The position numbers were made by a program, and so were the translations under genes. Shown piece by piece: positions 9,678-19,654 of a DNA stretch of 45,749 bases. Location: positions 1 through 45,749 of the forward strand of contig CALKOC010000022.1 of NCBI GenBank assembly GCA_938091085.1, in the 5' to 3' direction. The DNA comes from an uncultured Alphaproteobacteria bacterium. GTDB taxonomy: Bacteria; Pseudomonadota; Alphaproteobacteria; RS24. Within the stretch, counting starts at the first letter, position 1, and each line of letters begins with the position of its first letter. Below the pieces are notes generated by a model. That model made no database searches. It saw only the letters and a list, made by a program, of their open reading frames with translations, and was not told where the DNA came from.

Positions 9678-11378
9678 ATGCATTATACTGATTTGATAGC
9701 CGCCTTTATCCTCAGGGTTTTCTGGAAGCTTAAACGCTGGCTTCTCATATATCTGCCCAACAGGCCTTTGCTGGACGGTCCTTATTCTGAGCCGGGCATT
9801 TCCTACCCTGCATCATTAAGCCCCGGTAATCCTGCAAGAGGAGAAGCCTGGCTTAATGGTGACTATTCTTTGCCCGGGGCGATTGTTCACGCACCCGGCA
9901 ATAACCCGTTTTATCTTCGCCCCCCCAATGAAGAATGGGCAATGTCTCTACAGAGCTTTGATTGGTTGCAACATATTATTGCGCTCAACACGCCCAAAAC
10001 AAACACCATCGCCGTTCAATCAATTCTGGACTGGATTACCTACACCACATTGAGCAATCGACTGGCTTGGCGCTCTGAAATTGTCGCCCGCAGATTGATG
10101 GTCTGGAGTCAGGCTTTACCTTTTCTAATGCCACTCATGACGACTATAGACCGCGCGAAAGTTCTGGCATCTATGGGAACACAGGCGCGCTATCTCGAAC
10201 ATATGGTCGAAAGCACTTTACCCGGTTATACGCGCATCGTTTCCGCTTGCGGCCTTACCTATTCCGCTTTCGCAATAACAGGCGGGGGGGGGAGACTTCA
10301 GACTGGTATCAGAATTTTATGTCGTGAATTAAAAAAACAAATATTACAAGATGGTGGTCATATCAGCCGCGAGCCAAAGCTTCTCGCGCAAATCCTGATG
10401 GACCTCACCGCCATTCGTCATGCCATGCAGCAGAGGCAAATTGAAGTCCCGCAAGATATCAATACGAGCTGTAACCTCATTTCCTCAGCGATTGATTTTT
10501 ATTGCTACCCTGACGGTCAGTTCTGTGTCTTTAACGGCAGTACGCAAGGCGAAAAATCCTTAATAGATGCTGCAAAAAAGCTGAAGCAAAAAAAATCCAA
10601 AGGCTTTCAATACGCAACTTCTAGCGGCTATCAGAAACTCACTTCAGGTCACAGCCACATTATGATGGATGTCGGCAAAACCCCGCCAGCGAGCTATAGC
10701 CAACAAGCACATATCGCGCCATTGGCATTTGAGTTTACGCATAATACCCAACGTATTTTTGTTAATTGTGGGCCTAATCTCGTAAATGGGAACGAGTGGC
10801 GAGAGGCATCACGCACGCCTGCGGCGCATAACACTCTGAGCTTTCCAAGCTTGGCTTCAAACTTTTTTTTAAAAAGGGAGCTTTCAAAAAAACTCCTTGG
10901 CAACCGATTATCGGTACCAAATTTGAAATGTGTTGCAAGACGTATTGAAGATCCGGGCGGAACTTGGTTGGAAGCCTCGCATAATCTTTTTGCAAAATTA
11001 AATGGCTATTCCCATCATCGGCGTATCTATTTGATGACAGATGGATACGACTTTCGGGGAGAAGACTCGCTTCTTCCATCCGGCAAAACACAAACACCAT
11101 CCAAGTTTGTCATTCGATTTCATCTTCATCCCGATATTAATGTCTCCGCATCCTCAGACGGTAAATCCGTCTTGCTGGCCTATAAAAAAGGACCAGGCTG
11201 GATTTTTCTGTGTAGCGGGACTCATTTGGAAAATATGCAAGTCATGGAAAGTGTCTATATGGGGGCGCATGGTTATCCGGTTCGGAGTAATCAAATCGTT
11301 CTGACAGGTATGCCCGATATCAATGGCGCTTTTATTAATTGGGGTCTGAAAGTTGCCCACGACATTGAACAAAAGTGA
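9678..11378 (+). CDS. Heparinase II/III-family protein
   Basis: A 566-residue protein resembling the heparinase II/III family: an alpha/alpha toroid in the first about 300 residues (including the SFDWLQHI and RYLEHMVE segments) and a beta-rich C-terminal domain that carries the H-x-H-I-M-M-D and A-H-N-T-L-S blocks. Family members are polysaccharide lyases or are uncharacterised; alphaproteobacterial versions beside purH and rsmB have no established substrate that I can name. The N-terminus has a hydrophobic stretch (LIAAFILRVF) but no clear signal peptidase site, so location is uncertain. The ribosome-binding site is weak. Confidence 0.82.
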   Translation: MHYTDLIAAFILRVFWKLKRWLLIYLPNRPLLDGPYSEPGISYPASLSPGNPARGEAWLNGDYSLPGAIVHAPGNNPFYLRPPNEEWAMSLQSFDWLQHIIALNTPKTNTIAVQSILDWITYTTLSNRLAWRSEIVARRLMVWSQALPFLMPLMTTIDRAKVLASMGTQARYLEHMVESTLPGYTRIVSACGLTYSAFAITGGGGRLQTGIRILCRELKKQILQDGGHISREPKLLAQILMDLTAIRHAMQQRQIEVPQDINTSCNLISSAIDFYCYPDGQFCVFNGSTQGEKSLIDAAKKLKQKKSKGFQYATSSGYQKLTSGHSHIMMDVGKTPPASYSQQAHIAPLAFEFTHNTQRIFVNCGPNLVNGNEWREASRTPAAHNTLSFPSLASNFFLKRELSKKLLGNRLSVPNLKCVARRIEDPGGTWLEASHNLFAKLNGYSHHRRIYLMTDGYDFRGEDSLLPSGKTQTPSKFVIRFHLHPDINVSASSDGKSVLLAYKKGPGWIFLCSGTHLENMQVMESVYMGAHGYPVRSNQIVLTGMPDINGAFINWGLKVAHDIEQK

Positions 11379-11502
11379 GGCGGACTCATCTTGCTCGGCC
11401 TCTCGAATCCCTGCATATCGACTCTATGTTGCCCGTTTACTTTTGAGCCAGATAACAGCTCATTTTTGGGAAATATAATGTCATTCAGAAGGAGATATAG
11501 GT

Positions 11503-13095
11503 TTGGTTAATTCTCTACGTCCGGTTTCAAGAGCCTTGATTTCGGTTTCCGACAAAGATGGCATTGTCGCTTTCGCAACAGCGTTGGCAGAAAAAAATAT
11601 CGAACTGGTTTCGACCGGCGGCACGGCAGAAACACTATCAAAAGCAGGTCTTACCGTTCGTGATGTGTCAGAATTAACCGGCTATCCAGATATGATGGAC
11701 GGCCGTGTCAAGACGCTCCATCCAGGTGTTCATGGTGGGCTGCTCGCCATACGCGATAATGAAACACACCAAGCCGCTATGGCAGAACACAACATCCAGC
11801 CCATTGATATGCTGGTGGTGAACCTTTACCCGTTCGAGAAAACCCTCGCGGCGGGCGGTGATTTTGAAAAATGCATCGAGAATATTGATATTGGTGGGCC
11901 AGCGATGATCCGGGCAGCAGCCAAGAACCATGGTGATGTTGCAGTTATCGTGGATAATCAAGACTTCACAGCAGTCCTTGAAGCGCTTGACGAATATGAG
12001 GGAAAATTACCGGGCAGTTTACGCAAAAGTTTAGCGCAAAAGGCCTTTGCAAGAACAGCAGCTTATGATGCCGCGATTTCCAACTGGTTTGCTGACCAAC
12101 TCGACACACCAACAGAGCCGGATTACCGCAGTCTTGGCGGGCGTTTGAAGCAATCACTAAGATATGGTGAGAACCCGCACCAGAATGCAGGTTTTTATGT
12201 TGGCGGGCCGGAACGTTTTGGCGTTGCCACAGCGGATCAAATTCAAGGGAAAGAACTCTCCTTCAACAATATTAACGATACCAATGCTGCTTTTGAACTT
12301 GTTGCTGAAATGGATGCCGATATGCCGGCCTGTGCGATTATCAAACACGCTAACCCTTGCGGTGTTGCCACTGCAGCGACCATGTCAGACGCTTTTTCTA
12401 ATGCTCTTAAATGCGATCCTGTCAGCGCCTTTGGGGGGATTATCGCGCTTAATAAACCACTTGATGCAGAAACTGCAGCGGCTGTGACCAAAATTTTTAC
12501 GGAAGTTATTATTGCTCCCGATGCAGATGCAGATGCCCGCGCGATTATTGGTGAGAAAAAAAATCTGCGCCTCTTGCTCACTGGTGGTATGCCAGACCCC
12601 GCTGAAGCAGGGCTGGATATAAGAACCGTCAGCGGCGGCTTACTTGTGCAGAATAGAGATAATGGCCGTATTAGCCGAGAAATGCTTCAGGTTGTGACGA
12701 AGCGCCAGCCGGATGACAGAGAGCTAGAGGATATGCTGTTCGCTTTCCGGGTTGCCAAGCATGTGAAATCAAATGCAATTGTTTATGCTAAAAACGGCGC
12801 AACAGTCGGCATTGGCGCCGGACAGATGAGCCGGATTGACAGCGCGCGCATCGCTGCCAGCAAGTCCGAAGATGCCGCTAAAGCAGCAGAAGAAACTGAA
12901 GCCCTGACAAAAGGGTCGGTTGTCGCTTCAGACGCATTCTTCCCTTTTGCCGATGGTCTAATCAGCGCCGCTCAAGCTGGCGTAACCGCCGTCATTCAAC
13001 CGGGCGGTTCAATTCGTGATGATGAAGTGATTGCCGCTGCGGATGAAGCAGGGCTAGCTATGGTGGTCACTGGAATGCGCCACTTCAAGCATTAA
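11503..13095 (+). CDS. purH: Bifunctional AICAR transformylase / IMP cyclohydrolase
   Basis: Catalyses the last two steps of IMP synthesis. The 530-residue protein has the IMP cyclohydrolase domain at the N-terminus ([26 protein letters not shown], about residues 10-80) and the AICAR transformylase domain from about residue 200, with RYGENPHQ, the catalytic [11 protein letters not shown], and [10 protein letters not shown] near the end. The start is TTG, supported by AAGGAG at 11489-11494 and by alignment of the first residues with the family. It converges with the MaoC gene, separated by 14 bp. Confidence 0.97.
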   Translation: MVNSLRPVSRALISVSDKDGIVAFATALAEKNIELVSTGGTAETLSKAGLTVRDVSELTGYPDMMDGRVKTLHPGVHGGLLAIRDNETHQAAMAEHNIQPIDMLVVNLYPFEKTLAAGGDFEKCIENIDIGGPAMIRAAAKNHGDVAVIVDNQDFTAVLEALDEYEGKLPGSLRKSLAQKAFARTAAYDAAISNWFADQLDTPTEPDYRSLGGRLKQSLRYGENPHQNAGFYVGGPERFGVATADQIQGKELSFNNINDTNAAFELVAEMDADMPACAIIKHANPCGVATAATMSDAFSNALKCDPVSAFGGIIALNKPLDAETAAAVTKIFTEVIIAPDADADARAIIGEKKNLRLLLTGGMPDPAEAGLDIRTVSGGLLVQNRDNGRISREMLQVVTKRQPDDRELEDMLFAFRVAKHVKSNAIVYAKNGATVGIGAGQMSRIDSARIAASKSEDAAKAAEETEALTKGSVVASDAFFPFADGLISAAQAGVTAVIQPGGSIRDDEVIAAADEAGLAMVVTGMRHFKH

Positions 13096-13109
13096 GCTTT
13101 AAAGTTTAA

Positions 13110-13565
13110 TCAGCCAAATAGACGCGTGACGGTCTCTGCCACACAAGCTGGTTTTTCTTCGCCTTCAATTTCAATTGTCGCTTTGACAACCAATTGAATG
13201 CCACCACCTGCTTCTTCTACAGATACAACTTCGGCTATACCGCGCACACGAGATCCAACCTTCACCGGATTGATAAAACGCACCTTGTTGCAACCATAAT
13301 TAATGCCCATGGCGACTTTATTAATCGTGTAAGTCTCTTTCATAAGCATTGGCAACAACGAGAGCGTAAGAAAACCATGTGCGATGGTTGTCCCGAACGG
13401 ACTTTGTTCCGCCATTTCCTTATTAATGTGAATCCATTGATGGTCGCCAGTCGCATCGGCGAACATGTTGACTCTATCTTGATCGATTTCCATCCATTCT
13501 GATGTCCCGAGTGTTTGCCCTTCGGTCCCCAGCATATCCATTGGTGTTTCAAAAACTGCAGCCAT
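13110..13565 (-). CDS. MaoC-family (R)-specific enoyl-CoA hydratase-like protein
   Basis: A 151-residue single hot-dog-fold protein of the MaoC/PhaJ type, which hydrates 2-enoyl-CoA to (R)-3-hydroxyacyl-CoA. The hydratase motif is present: an aspartate and histidine in D-A-T-G-D-H-Q-W-I-H and the downstream F-G-T-T-I-A-H-G-F loop (about residues 37-67). It is convergent with purH and divergent from cysD across a 180-bp gap. The substrate is not identified; a role in polyhydroxyalkanoate supply or fatty acid metabolism is possible. Confidence 0.9.
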   Translation of the reverse strand: MAAVFETPMDMLGTEGQTLGTSEWMEIDQDRVNMFADATGDHQWIHINKEMAEQSPFGTTIAHGFLTLSLLPMLMKETYTINKVAMGINYGCNKVRFINPVKVGSRVRGIAEVVSVEEAGGGIQLVVKATIEIEGEEKPACVAETVTRLFG

Positions 13566-13666
13566 GTATCCCTCACTGAATTAATTAGTCGTCATGATTA
13601 TCCAACCCATTCTGAATTACAAGCCAAATCCGAGCGATAAGGGGGGAAAGGGGTATAGACTATATT

Positions 13667-13688
13667 TATTCGTACATATGTGCGAATA
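13667..13688. promoter_or_regulatory. Candidate operator palindrome upstream of cysD
   Basis: A 22-bp inverted repeat centred on ACATATGT; 10 of the 11 position pairs are complementary. It lies about 58 bp before the cysD ATG in the divergent MaoC/cysD gap, where a sulfur-responsive regulator could bind. The regulator is unknown. Confidence 0.5.
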
Positions 13689-13745
13689 TAGTTGTAAATC
13701 GCGGGTCTACATGCAAACTTACCATCTTCAAATGAGAGATTTATT

Positions 13746-14663
13746 ATGTCTGCAACCGCACAAATTCACCTGACACACCTTCAAAGACTAGAGGCAGAGG
13801 CCATTCATATTATGCGTGAAGTTGTTTCTGAAGCTCAAAATCCCGTTATGCTTTATTCTGTTGGCAAGGACAGCGCTGTGATGCTTCACCTCGCTATGAA
13901 AGCCTTTTATCCCTCAAAACCACCTTTTCCGCTTCTCCATGTAGATACGGGCTGGAAGTTTAAGGAAATGATTTCATTTCGGGATGATCTGGTTGCTAAA
14001 CTGGGGCTTGAATTGCTAACCCACACAAATCCCGAGGGATTGGCCGATGGTGTTGGACCGTTTACCCATGGGTCAGCAGTCCATACAGATATAATGAAAA
14101 CGCAGGCTCTGAAACAGGCGCTTGATAAATATGAATTTGACGCCGCCTTCGGAGGCGCACGCAGAGATGAAGAAAAAAGTCGCGCCAAAGAGCGGATTTT
14201 CTCCTTTAGATCAGCTCAACATCAATGGGATCCAAAAAACCAACGGCCGGAATTGTGGTCAATTTATAATGTTCAAAAACATGAAGGTGAATCAATTCGC
14301 GTCTTTCCATTATCTAACTGGACCGAGCTGGATATCTGGCAATACATACATCTTGAGCAAATCCCGATTGTTCCGCTGTATTTTGCCGCCGAGCGGCCCG
14401 TGGTCGAGCGCGATGGCACACTCATTATGGTCGATGATGACCGCATGCCGCTTAAAGACGGCGAACAGCCAATGCTTAAGAATGTGCGCTTTAGAACATT
14501 AGGTTGTTACCCGCTAACGGGTGCGGTGGAAAGCACGGCCAATACATTACAAGATATTATTCAGGAGATGCTCCTCACCCGCACCTCAGAACGCCAAGGC
14601 CGCGTCATTGACCATGACCAATCCGCCTCAATGGAGAAGAAAAAACAAGAGGGGTATTTCTAA
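13746..14663 (+). CDS. cysD: Sulfate adenylyltransferase subunit 2
   Basis: Catalytic small subunit of ATP sulfurylase, which makes adenosine 5'-phosphosulfate from sulfate and ATP. The 305-residue protein shows the PP-loop [13 protein letters not shown] (about residues 38-50), HVDTGWKF, the [20 protein letters not shown] block and the C-terminal [12 protein letters not shown]. The stop TAA overlaps the ATG of cysNC by one base. GAGAG sits upstream of the start. Confidence 0.97.
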   Translation: MSATAQIHLTHLQRLEAEAIHIMREVVSEAQNPVMLYSVGKDSAVMLHLAMKAFYPSKPPFPLLHVDTGWKFKEMISFRDDLVAKLGLELLTHTNPEGLADGVGPFTHGSAVHTDIMKTQALKQALDKYEFDAAFGGARRDEEKSRAKERIFSFRSAQHQWDPKNQRPELWSIYNVQKHEGESIRVFPLSNWTELDIWQYIHLEQIPIVPLYFAAERPVVERDGTLIMVDDDRMPLKDGEQPMLKNVRFRTLGCYPLTGAVESTANTLQDIIQEMLLTRTSERQGRVIDHDQSASMEKKKQEGYF

Positions 14664-16564
14664 TGCACCAGTCCGATTTAATCTCAAGCGATATAGACGC
14701 CTATTTGAAGGCGCATGAAAATAAATCTCTTTTACGTTTCATCACTTGCGGCTCCGTTGATGACGGCAAATCTACGCTCATCGGGCGATTGCTCTATGAG
14801 TCAAAAATGATTTTTGAAGACCAACTCACTGCGCTTGAACAAGACTCGAAGAAAGTTGGCACACAGGGCGAGAATATTGACTTCGCTCTTTTGGTCGACG
14901 GCTTGGCAGCGGAACGCGAACAAGGCATCACCATTGATGTTGCATATCGTTTTTTTGCCACTGAACACCGAAAGTTTATCGTCGCGGATACGCCCGGTCA
15001 TGAGCAATATACGCGCAATATGGCAACCGGCGCATCGACGGCAGATTTGGCAGTGCTCTTGATAGATGCCCGCCAAGGGGTGCTGACCCAAACGAAACGC
15101 CATGCCTTTATCGCCTCACAGCTGGGTGTCCGACACATTGTTTTGGCAGTGAATAAGATGGATTTGGTTGATTACAGTGAAAAGGTTTTTAACGAGATTG
15201 TGGACGACTTCAAAACCTTTGCCGATCAACTCGACATTCCTAATCTTCACGCCATTCCCGTCTCGGCTTTGGCTGGAGATAATGTTGTCGATGGCAGTCG
15301 GTACATGCCCTGGTATGAGGGGCCAAGCCTGCTTGGTTATCTTGAAGCGGTGGATGTCGAAACCGAGGAAACCAGCCTGCCGTTCCGTATGCCCGTGCAA
15401 TGGGTCAACCGACCAGATTTAGATTTTAGAGGTTATGCCGGGCGTATTGCCGGCGGTATTGTCCGTCCCGGGGATGATGTGCGTGTTTTGCCATCCGGCA
15501 AACAAAGTAAAATCGCCCGTATCGTCACTATGGATAGTGATTTGGATGAAGCCGTTTCCGGACAATCTGTGACACTGACCCTCACCGATGAGATTGATAT
15601 TTCGCGAGGTGATGTGATTGCAACCTCCGAGACCCCACCGGAAATTTCAGATCAGTTCGACACCACCATCATCTGGCTGTCAGAAGAGCCGATGCTCCCC
15701 GGGCGTTCATATAGAATGAAAACAAGCTCCAGACTCGTTTCAGCAACCGTCAACGCACCCAAACATAAAACGGATGTAAATACGCTGCAAAAATTACCGG
15801 CGAAGACATTGCAACTTAATGAGATTGGGAATTGCACACTTGCCGTGGATCGCCCGATTGCATTTGACAGCTATAATGAAAATCGCCAAACCGGCAGCTT
15901 TATTCTGATTGACCGGATGAGCAATAATACCGTCGGCATGGGCATGATTAATTTCCCGCTGAGACGGGCGGCCAATATTCATTGGCAGAATCTTGATATT
16001 AACAAGGCTGCCAATGCTGAACAGAAAGGTCAAAGCCCTGCTGTTTTATGGTTTACGGGCTTGTCAGGGTCTGGCAAATCCACGATTGCGAATGAAGTCC
16101 AACGGCGCCTCTTCGCCTCCGGACGGCATAGTTTTATTTTGGATGGTGATAATGTCCGTCATGGCCTTAACCGCGATCTCGGGTTTACTGACGCTGACCG
16201 CGTAGAAAATATCCGCCGTGTTGCCGAAGTTTCAAAACTGATGGTTGATGCAGGATTAATTACGCTTGTTTCATTTATTTCTCCTTTCCGGGCGGAGAGA
16301 GATCTGGCGCGCAACCTTATGGAAGAGGGCGAGTTCATTGAAATTTTTGTGAATACCCCCTTATCTGTTGCTGAAACCAGAGACCCTAAAGGGCTTTATA
16401 AAAAAGCACGCGCCGGGAATTTGAAAAACTTTACCGGTATCGATAGCCCCTATGAAGCCCCTGAAAACCCTGAAATTGAAATTAATACGGATGATATGAG
16501 TGTGGAAGATGCAGCAGAGCGCGTGATTAACGGGTTAATCGAGCGGGGCATTATCGAGGCGTAA
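14663..16564 (+). CDS. cysNC: Bifunctional sulfate adenylyltransferase subunit 1 / APS kinase
   Basis: A 633-residue fusion. The N-terminal CysN GTPase half has G1 GSVDDGKST (about residue 29), G3 DTPGHEQY (about 109) and G4 NKMD (about 164), followed by EF-Tu-like beta-barrel domains. The CysC APS kinase half starts near residue 456, with P-loop GLSGSGKST and the [15 protein letters not shown] block. Together with CysD it converts sulfate to PAPS. A PAPS or APS reductase is not in the window. It overlaps cysD by one base at its start and the TetR gene by one base at its end, so three products share one translated message. Confidence 0.96.
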   Translation: MHQSDLISSDIDAYLKAHENKSLLRFITCGSVDDGKSTLIGRLLYESKMIFEDQLTALEQDSKKVGTQGENIDFALLVDGLAAEREQGITIDVAYRFFATEHRKFIVADTPGHEQYTRNMATGASTADLAVLLIDARQGVLTQTKRHAFIASQLGVRHIVLAVNKMDLVDYSEKVFNEIVDDFKTFADQLDIPNLHAIPVSALAGDNVVDGSRYMPWYEGPSLLGYLEAVDVETEETSLPFRMPVQWVNRPDLDFRGYAGRIAGGIVRPGDDVRVLPSGKQSKIARIVTMDSDLDEAVSGQSVTLTLTDEIDISRGDVIATSETPPEISDQFDTTIIWLSEEPMLPGRSYRMKTSSRLVSATVNAPKHKTDVNTLQKLPAKTLQLNEIGNCTLAVDRPIAFDSYNENRQTGSFILIDRMSNNTVGMGMINFPLRRAANIHWQNLDINKAANAEQKGQSPAVLWFTGLSGSGKSTIANEVQRRLFASGRHSFILDGDNVRHGLNRDLGFTDADRVENIRRVAEVSKLMVDAGLITLVSFISPFRAERDLARNLMEEGEFIEIFVNTPLSVAETRDPKGLYKKARAGNLKNFTGIDSPYEAPENPEIEINTDDMSVEDAAERVINGLIERGIIEA

Positions 16565-17193
16565 TGGCAGTTAAGGAATCAGATAAAGCTGACGATAGAT
16601 CCCCCAAAAACCACCCCCGGCGTATCGGGTCGGCAGGTTTAATTAATGTGGCGTATGACTTTATCTCCATGCACGGACTAGACAGGCTAACCTTCCGACA
16701 TATTGCCAATCAGGCTAATTGTTCGCTCGGCACGCTGACCTATCATTTCAGTTCCAGAGATGACCTAATCAGCGCTGTGTTGAGCGATAAAATCATACCG
16801 GCAATGCAACTAGGCGCCTTGCTCCCTCATCACTCGGATCCCGCAATTGCCTTTCTTGAGGCTATTAAAAATGGCCTTCCCTATAATGAAAATACAAAAA
16901 ATTACTGGCGTGTGCGGCTTGAATTAATGGGGTTTGCTGCTCAAAATCCGATTTTCAGAACCCGCTTTAGACAAGCTGAATCAGCACGTATTATATATTT
17001 AGAAAAGCTTTTTTCGCGGCTGAAAAGCCTTGGAAAAATGTCAAAGGACACAGATGTATCAAAACGTGCCAAACAGACGATACAGTTTGAAACCGGGGCA
17101 GCGCTTGCCATGTTAACCGCAAAAGATATTGACCGCGTCGCCACAGGAGACGCGTTTATGGACTGGTTAAAATCAATTCTTGATTTAGACTAA
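16564..17193 (+). CDS. TetR-family transcriptional regulator coupled to cysDNC
   Basis: A 209-residue TetR-type regulator. The helix-turn-helix (LTFRHIANQANCSLGTLTYHF) lies near residues 40-60 after an unusual 20-residue charged N-terminal extension. The start ATG overlaps the cysNC stop as TAATG, and GAGG inside the end of cysNC can serve as its ribosome-binding site. It is therefore probably co-transcribed with the PAPS genes, but the signal it senses is unknown. The palindrome at 13667-13688 is a possible target, which is only inference. Confidence 0.85.
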   Translation: MAVKESDKADDRSPKNHPRRIGSAGLINVAYDFISMHGLDRLTFRHIANQANCSLGTLTYHFSSRDDLISAVLSDKIIPAMQLGALLPHHSDPAIAFLEAIKNGLPYNENTKNYWRVRLELMGFAAQNPIFRTRFRQAESARIIYLEKLFSRLKSLGKMSKDTDVSKRAKQTIQFETGAALAMLTAKDIDRVATGDAFMDWLKSILDLD

Positions 17194-17270
17194 GCCTATC
17201 ATATTTCTGTTACAATGCCTCACTAGGGTGTTCCTGTATTTGATAAATATAAGTTAAAAAGTTAGACAAA

Positions 17271-18140
17271 ATGCTAGATAAAAATTCGCAAGACCCCAAT
17301 GAAACGCCAAGCGCAGCCCGTCCCATACCTGCAGTAACCGATAAAACAGAACGCGAGAAATGGCGGCGTCTTCCCTTTGACGGTCCCCGTAATTTCCGTG
17401 ATATGGGGGGCTATATCAATCAGGAAGGCAAGGCCGTCAAATGGGGCGTCATTTACAGAGCTGACCGGCTGTCTGCCCTGACCGACGCAGATATGGATTA
17501 TTTTAAAAGACTTAATATTCGTAAGATTATCGACTTTCGGTCAGATCATGAGAGAAAAGAAGCCCCTAGCCGCACGGATACGCTAGAAGATACCCAGACC
17601 TTGTGGATGGAAGTTTTTGAGGGCGGCGCTTTTGTTGAAGATATGTGGCGCAGTCTTTTCAGCGGTGATTTATCAGACGCCGCTCATCTGCATGACATGA
17701 TGAAGGCCGCCAATCGCCGCTTCGTCAGTCACCATAATAATGTTTTTGCCAATTTCTTTAAGCTACTGCTTGAAGATGAGAATATTCCCCTGCTGTTTCA
17801 CTGCATGGGCGGTAAAGACCGCACAGGTTTTGCCGCAGCAATGATTTTATCTGCTCTTAAGGTGCCGCAAGATACCATTATGAAAGATTATTTGCTGACG
17901 AATACACTGACAGCGGCCTCCACAGAAATTCGCAAGCAAAACCTCAAGGAGCGTCTCGAGCGAGACATTGCGGATGATTTGCTGGATGCGGTCATGAAAG
18001 TTCAGGAAGATTATCTGAATGCAGGTTTTGAAACCATTCAAGAAGAGTATGGTTCTGTCGAAAGTTTCCTCAAGGAAGGTCTCGAACTTGGTCCCGCTGA
18101 ATTGCAAGAGTTGCAAAAGCGCTACCTCACGGCAGGTTAA
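17271..18140 (+). CDS. Tyrosine-protein phosphatase-like protein (Y_phosphatase3 type)
   Basis: A 289-residue protein of the bacterial tyrosine/lipid phosphatase group. The N-terminal NFRDMGGY motif (about residue 42), the DFRSDHER segment, and the catalytic P-loop HCMGGKDRTGFA (about residue 177; cysteine, five residues, arginine) are intact, so it should be active. There is no signal peptide. Its TAA overlaps the stop codon of the convergent ferredoxin gene. This gene is the last of the left-hand, mostly housekeeping block. Confidence 0.88.
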   Translation: MLDKNSQDPNETPSAARPIPAVTDKTEREKWRRLPFDGPRNFRDMGGYINQEGKAVKWGVIYRADRLSALTDADMDYFKRLNIRKIIDFRSDHERKEAPSRTDTLEDTQTLWMEVFEGGAFVEDMWRSLFSGDLSDAAHLHDMMKAANRRFVSHHNNVFANFFKLLLEDENIPLLFHCMGGKDRTGFAAAMILSALKVPQDTIMKDYLLTNTLTAASTEIRKQNLKERLERDIADDLLDAVMKVQEDYLNAGFETIQEEYGSVESFLKEGLELGPAELQELQKRYLTAG

Positions 18141-18454
18141 GCGCCCATATCAACATAAATTTCTTGATTTTCAATTTTGACCGGAAAAACCCGTATCGGT
18201 TTTTTTGTCAGAGCCCCGATCGGTGAGCCGTCTTTTAAATCAAACCTCTGCCCATGAAGCGGACAGAATATGAAACATCCGCGAATACGTCCGCCTTCAA
18301 GTGGCTGGAGTTGATGCGTGCACATATTTTCAACAGCGTAAATATCATCCACAGTTTTGCAAATCAGAACCGAAACACCATTTAAATCAAAGGCACGGTT
18401 TTCATTTTCTGCGAGGGTATCAACCCCTGTTGCCAACACAAAATTATCAGACAC
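18137..18454 (-). CDS. Rieske-type [2Fe-2S] ferredoxin
   Basis: A 105-residue ferredoxin of the ring-hydroxylating-oxygenase type. Ligand motifs are CTH (about residue 44) and CPLH (about residue 64), with short flanking strands and no extra domain. It starts at GTG, with AGGAG seven bases upstream. It is the last gene of a three-gene operon after the acyl-CoA dehydrogenase (20-bp gap) and could pass electrons to one or more of the three oxygenases encoded nearby. No ferredoxin reductase gene is in the window. Confidence 0.92.
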   Translation of the reverse strand: MSDNFVLATGVDTLAENENRAFDLNGVSVLICKTVDDIYAVENMCTHQLQPLEGGRIRGCFIFCPLHGQRFDLKDGSPIGALTKKPIRVFPVKIENQEIYVDMGA

Positions 18455-18474
18455 CTTAAACTCCTGGCGAAAAC

Positions 18475-19638
18475 TTACTGAGCACGTTGATTGAAACGTC
18501 GACCCACCATTGCGGAGGCGATATTCACCTTCTGAATATCAATAGCACCTCCAGCAATTCCCCAGCCCCATGAGTCACGCATCCGGCGTTCCATATTGAA
18601 ATCCTTAGAATACCCATAAGCTCCCATCATCTGGACAGCGTTAGAAGTTACTTCGCGTGCGATTTCATTGGCAAAACATTTCGCTACTGAGGAGTCGAGA
18701 ATACTCGGTAGATTATCTTCAGCATTTGAGGCAGCACGATATATCAACAGGCGTGCCGCTTCTACACGCATCTGCATTTCCGCCAGCCTAATTTGTACAG
18801 CCTGAAAATCGACAATTGGTTTACCGAATTGCTTGCGGTCCTGCACATAGGCCATCACCTCTTCGAGCGCACCAGATGCCTGACCCAGTGCCATGGTGGC
18901 ATTGCCACAACGCTCAAGATCAAATGCTTCCATCAGTTTTTTAAACCCACCTGCCGGAACAATAATATTTTCCAACGGCACTTCAGCGTCATCTAGGAAA
19001 ATGTCACAAGATGGAACACCGCGGAAGCCCATAAGACTTTCCTGCTGACCGAAAGATATGCCCGGCGCATCTTTTTCGACAAAAACAGCACCAATGCCTT
19101 TCGCGCCCGGATCATCGGATAAACGGCAATATACAACATAGCCATCCGCATGACCGCCGCCGGAACACCATCTTTTTAACCCGTTTAAAATCACCTTGTC
19201 ATTTGTCACGCGACCTTTGGTTTTCAAATCAGTCAAAGCCGAGCCAGCATCCGGCTCGGACATAGCAACCGCAACAATCATATCGCCAGAACAGACTTCA
19301 GGAATGACCCTTTTCTTTAAGCTCTCTTCGGCAAAATGTTCAATCGCTTTAACCGGCCCGACACACGATTCGAAAACAGGAAATGCAATGGCTGATGATA
19401 TTTTGGCAAATTCTTCAAGCACAATCAGCGCGTCGATATTACCAAGACCAAGCCCGCCATATTCTTCAGGCACATTAATGCCCAAAAAGCCCATCTCGCC
19501 ATATTTGCGGATGAGTTCGTGGGTCGGGGGGGAAGCATCTGTCTCACAAATTTGTGCAGCTTCGGGTAATTCAGACTTTGCGAAATCTCTGGCAGTTTGT
19601 TGAAATGCCTGCTGATCATCGGTTAATTTGAAATCCAT
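18475..19638 (-). CDS. Acyl-CoA dehydrogenase
   Basis: A 387-residue FAD enzyme that introduces an alpha-beta double bond in an acyl-CoA. The family blocks VAMSEPDAGSALTDLKT (about residues 124-140) and RKQFGKPI (about 268-275) are present. The usual C-terminal catalytic glutamate (as in medium-chain enzymes, I-Y-E-G-T) is replaced by I361-A-G-G. A glutamate occurs instead in FDLERCG (E242), the place where isovaleryl-CoA dehydrogenase carries its base. This points to a branched or bulky acyl-CoA, an inference from motif placement. AGGGAGA precedes the ATG. It lies between the CoA-transferase and the ferredoxin. Confidence 0.93.
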   Translation of the reverse strand: MDFKLTDDQQAFQQTARDFAKSELPEAAQICETDASPPTHELIRKYGEMGFLGINVPEEYGGLGLGNIDALIVLEEFAKISSAIAFPVFESCVGPVKAIEHFAEESLKKRVIPEVCSGDMIVAVAMSEPDAGSALTDLKTKGRVTNDKVILNGLKRWCSGGGHADGYVVYCRLSDDPGAKGIGAVFVEKDAPGISFGQQESLMGFRGVPSCDIFLDDAEVPLENIIVPAGGFKKLMEAFDLERCGNATMALGQASGALEEVMAYVQDRKQFGKPIVDFQAVQIRLAEMQMRVEAARLLIYRAASNAEDNLPSILDSSVAKCFANEIAREVTSNAVQMMGAYGYSKDFNMERRMRDSWGWGIAGGAIDIQKVNIASAMVGRRFNQRAQ

Positions 19639-19654
19639 GATATCTCCCTATCGG

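Noticed and set aside
13092-13109. Near-palindrome between the purH and MaoC stops as a bidirectional terminator.
   Set aside because: It is almost all A and T, has no usable loop, and no T-run separate from the stem.
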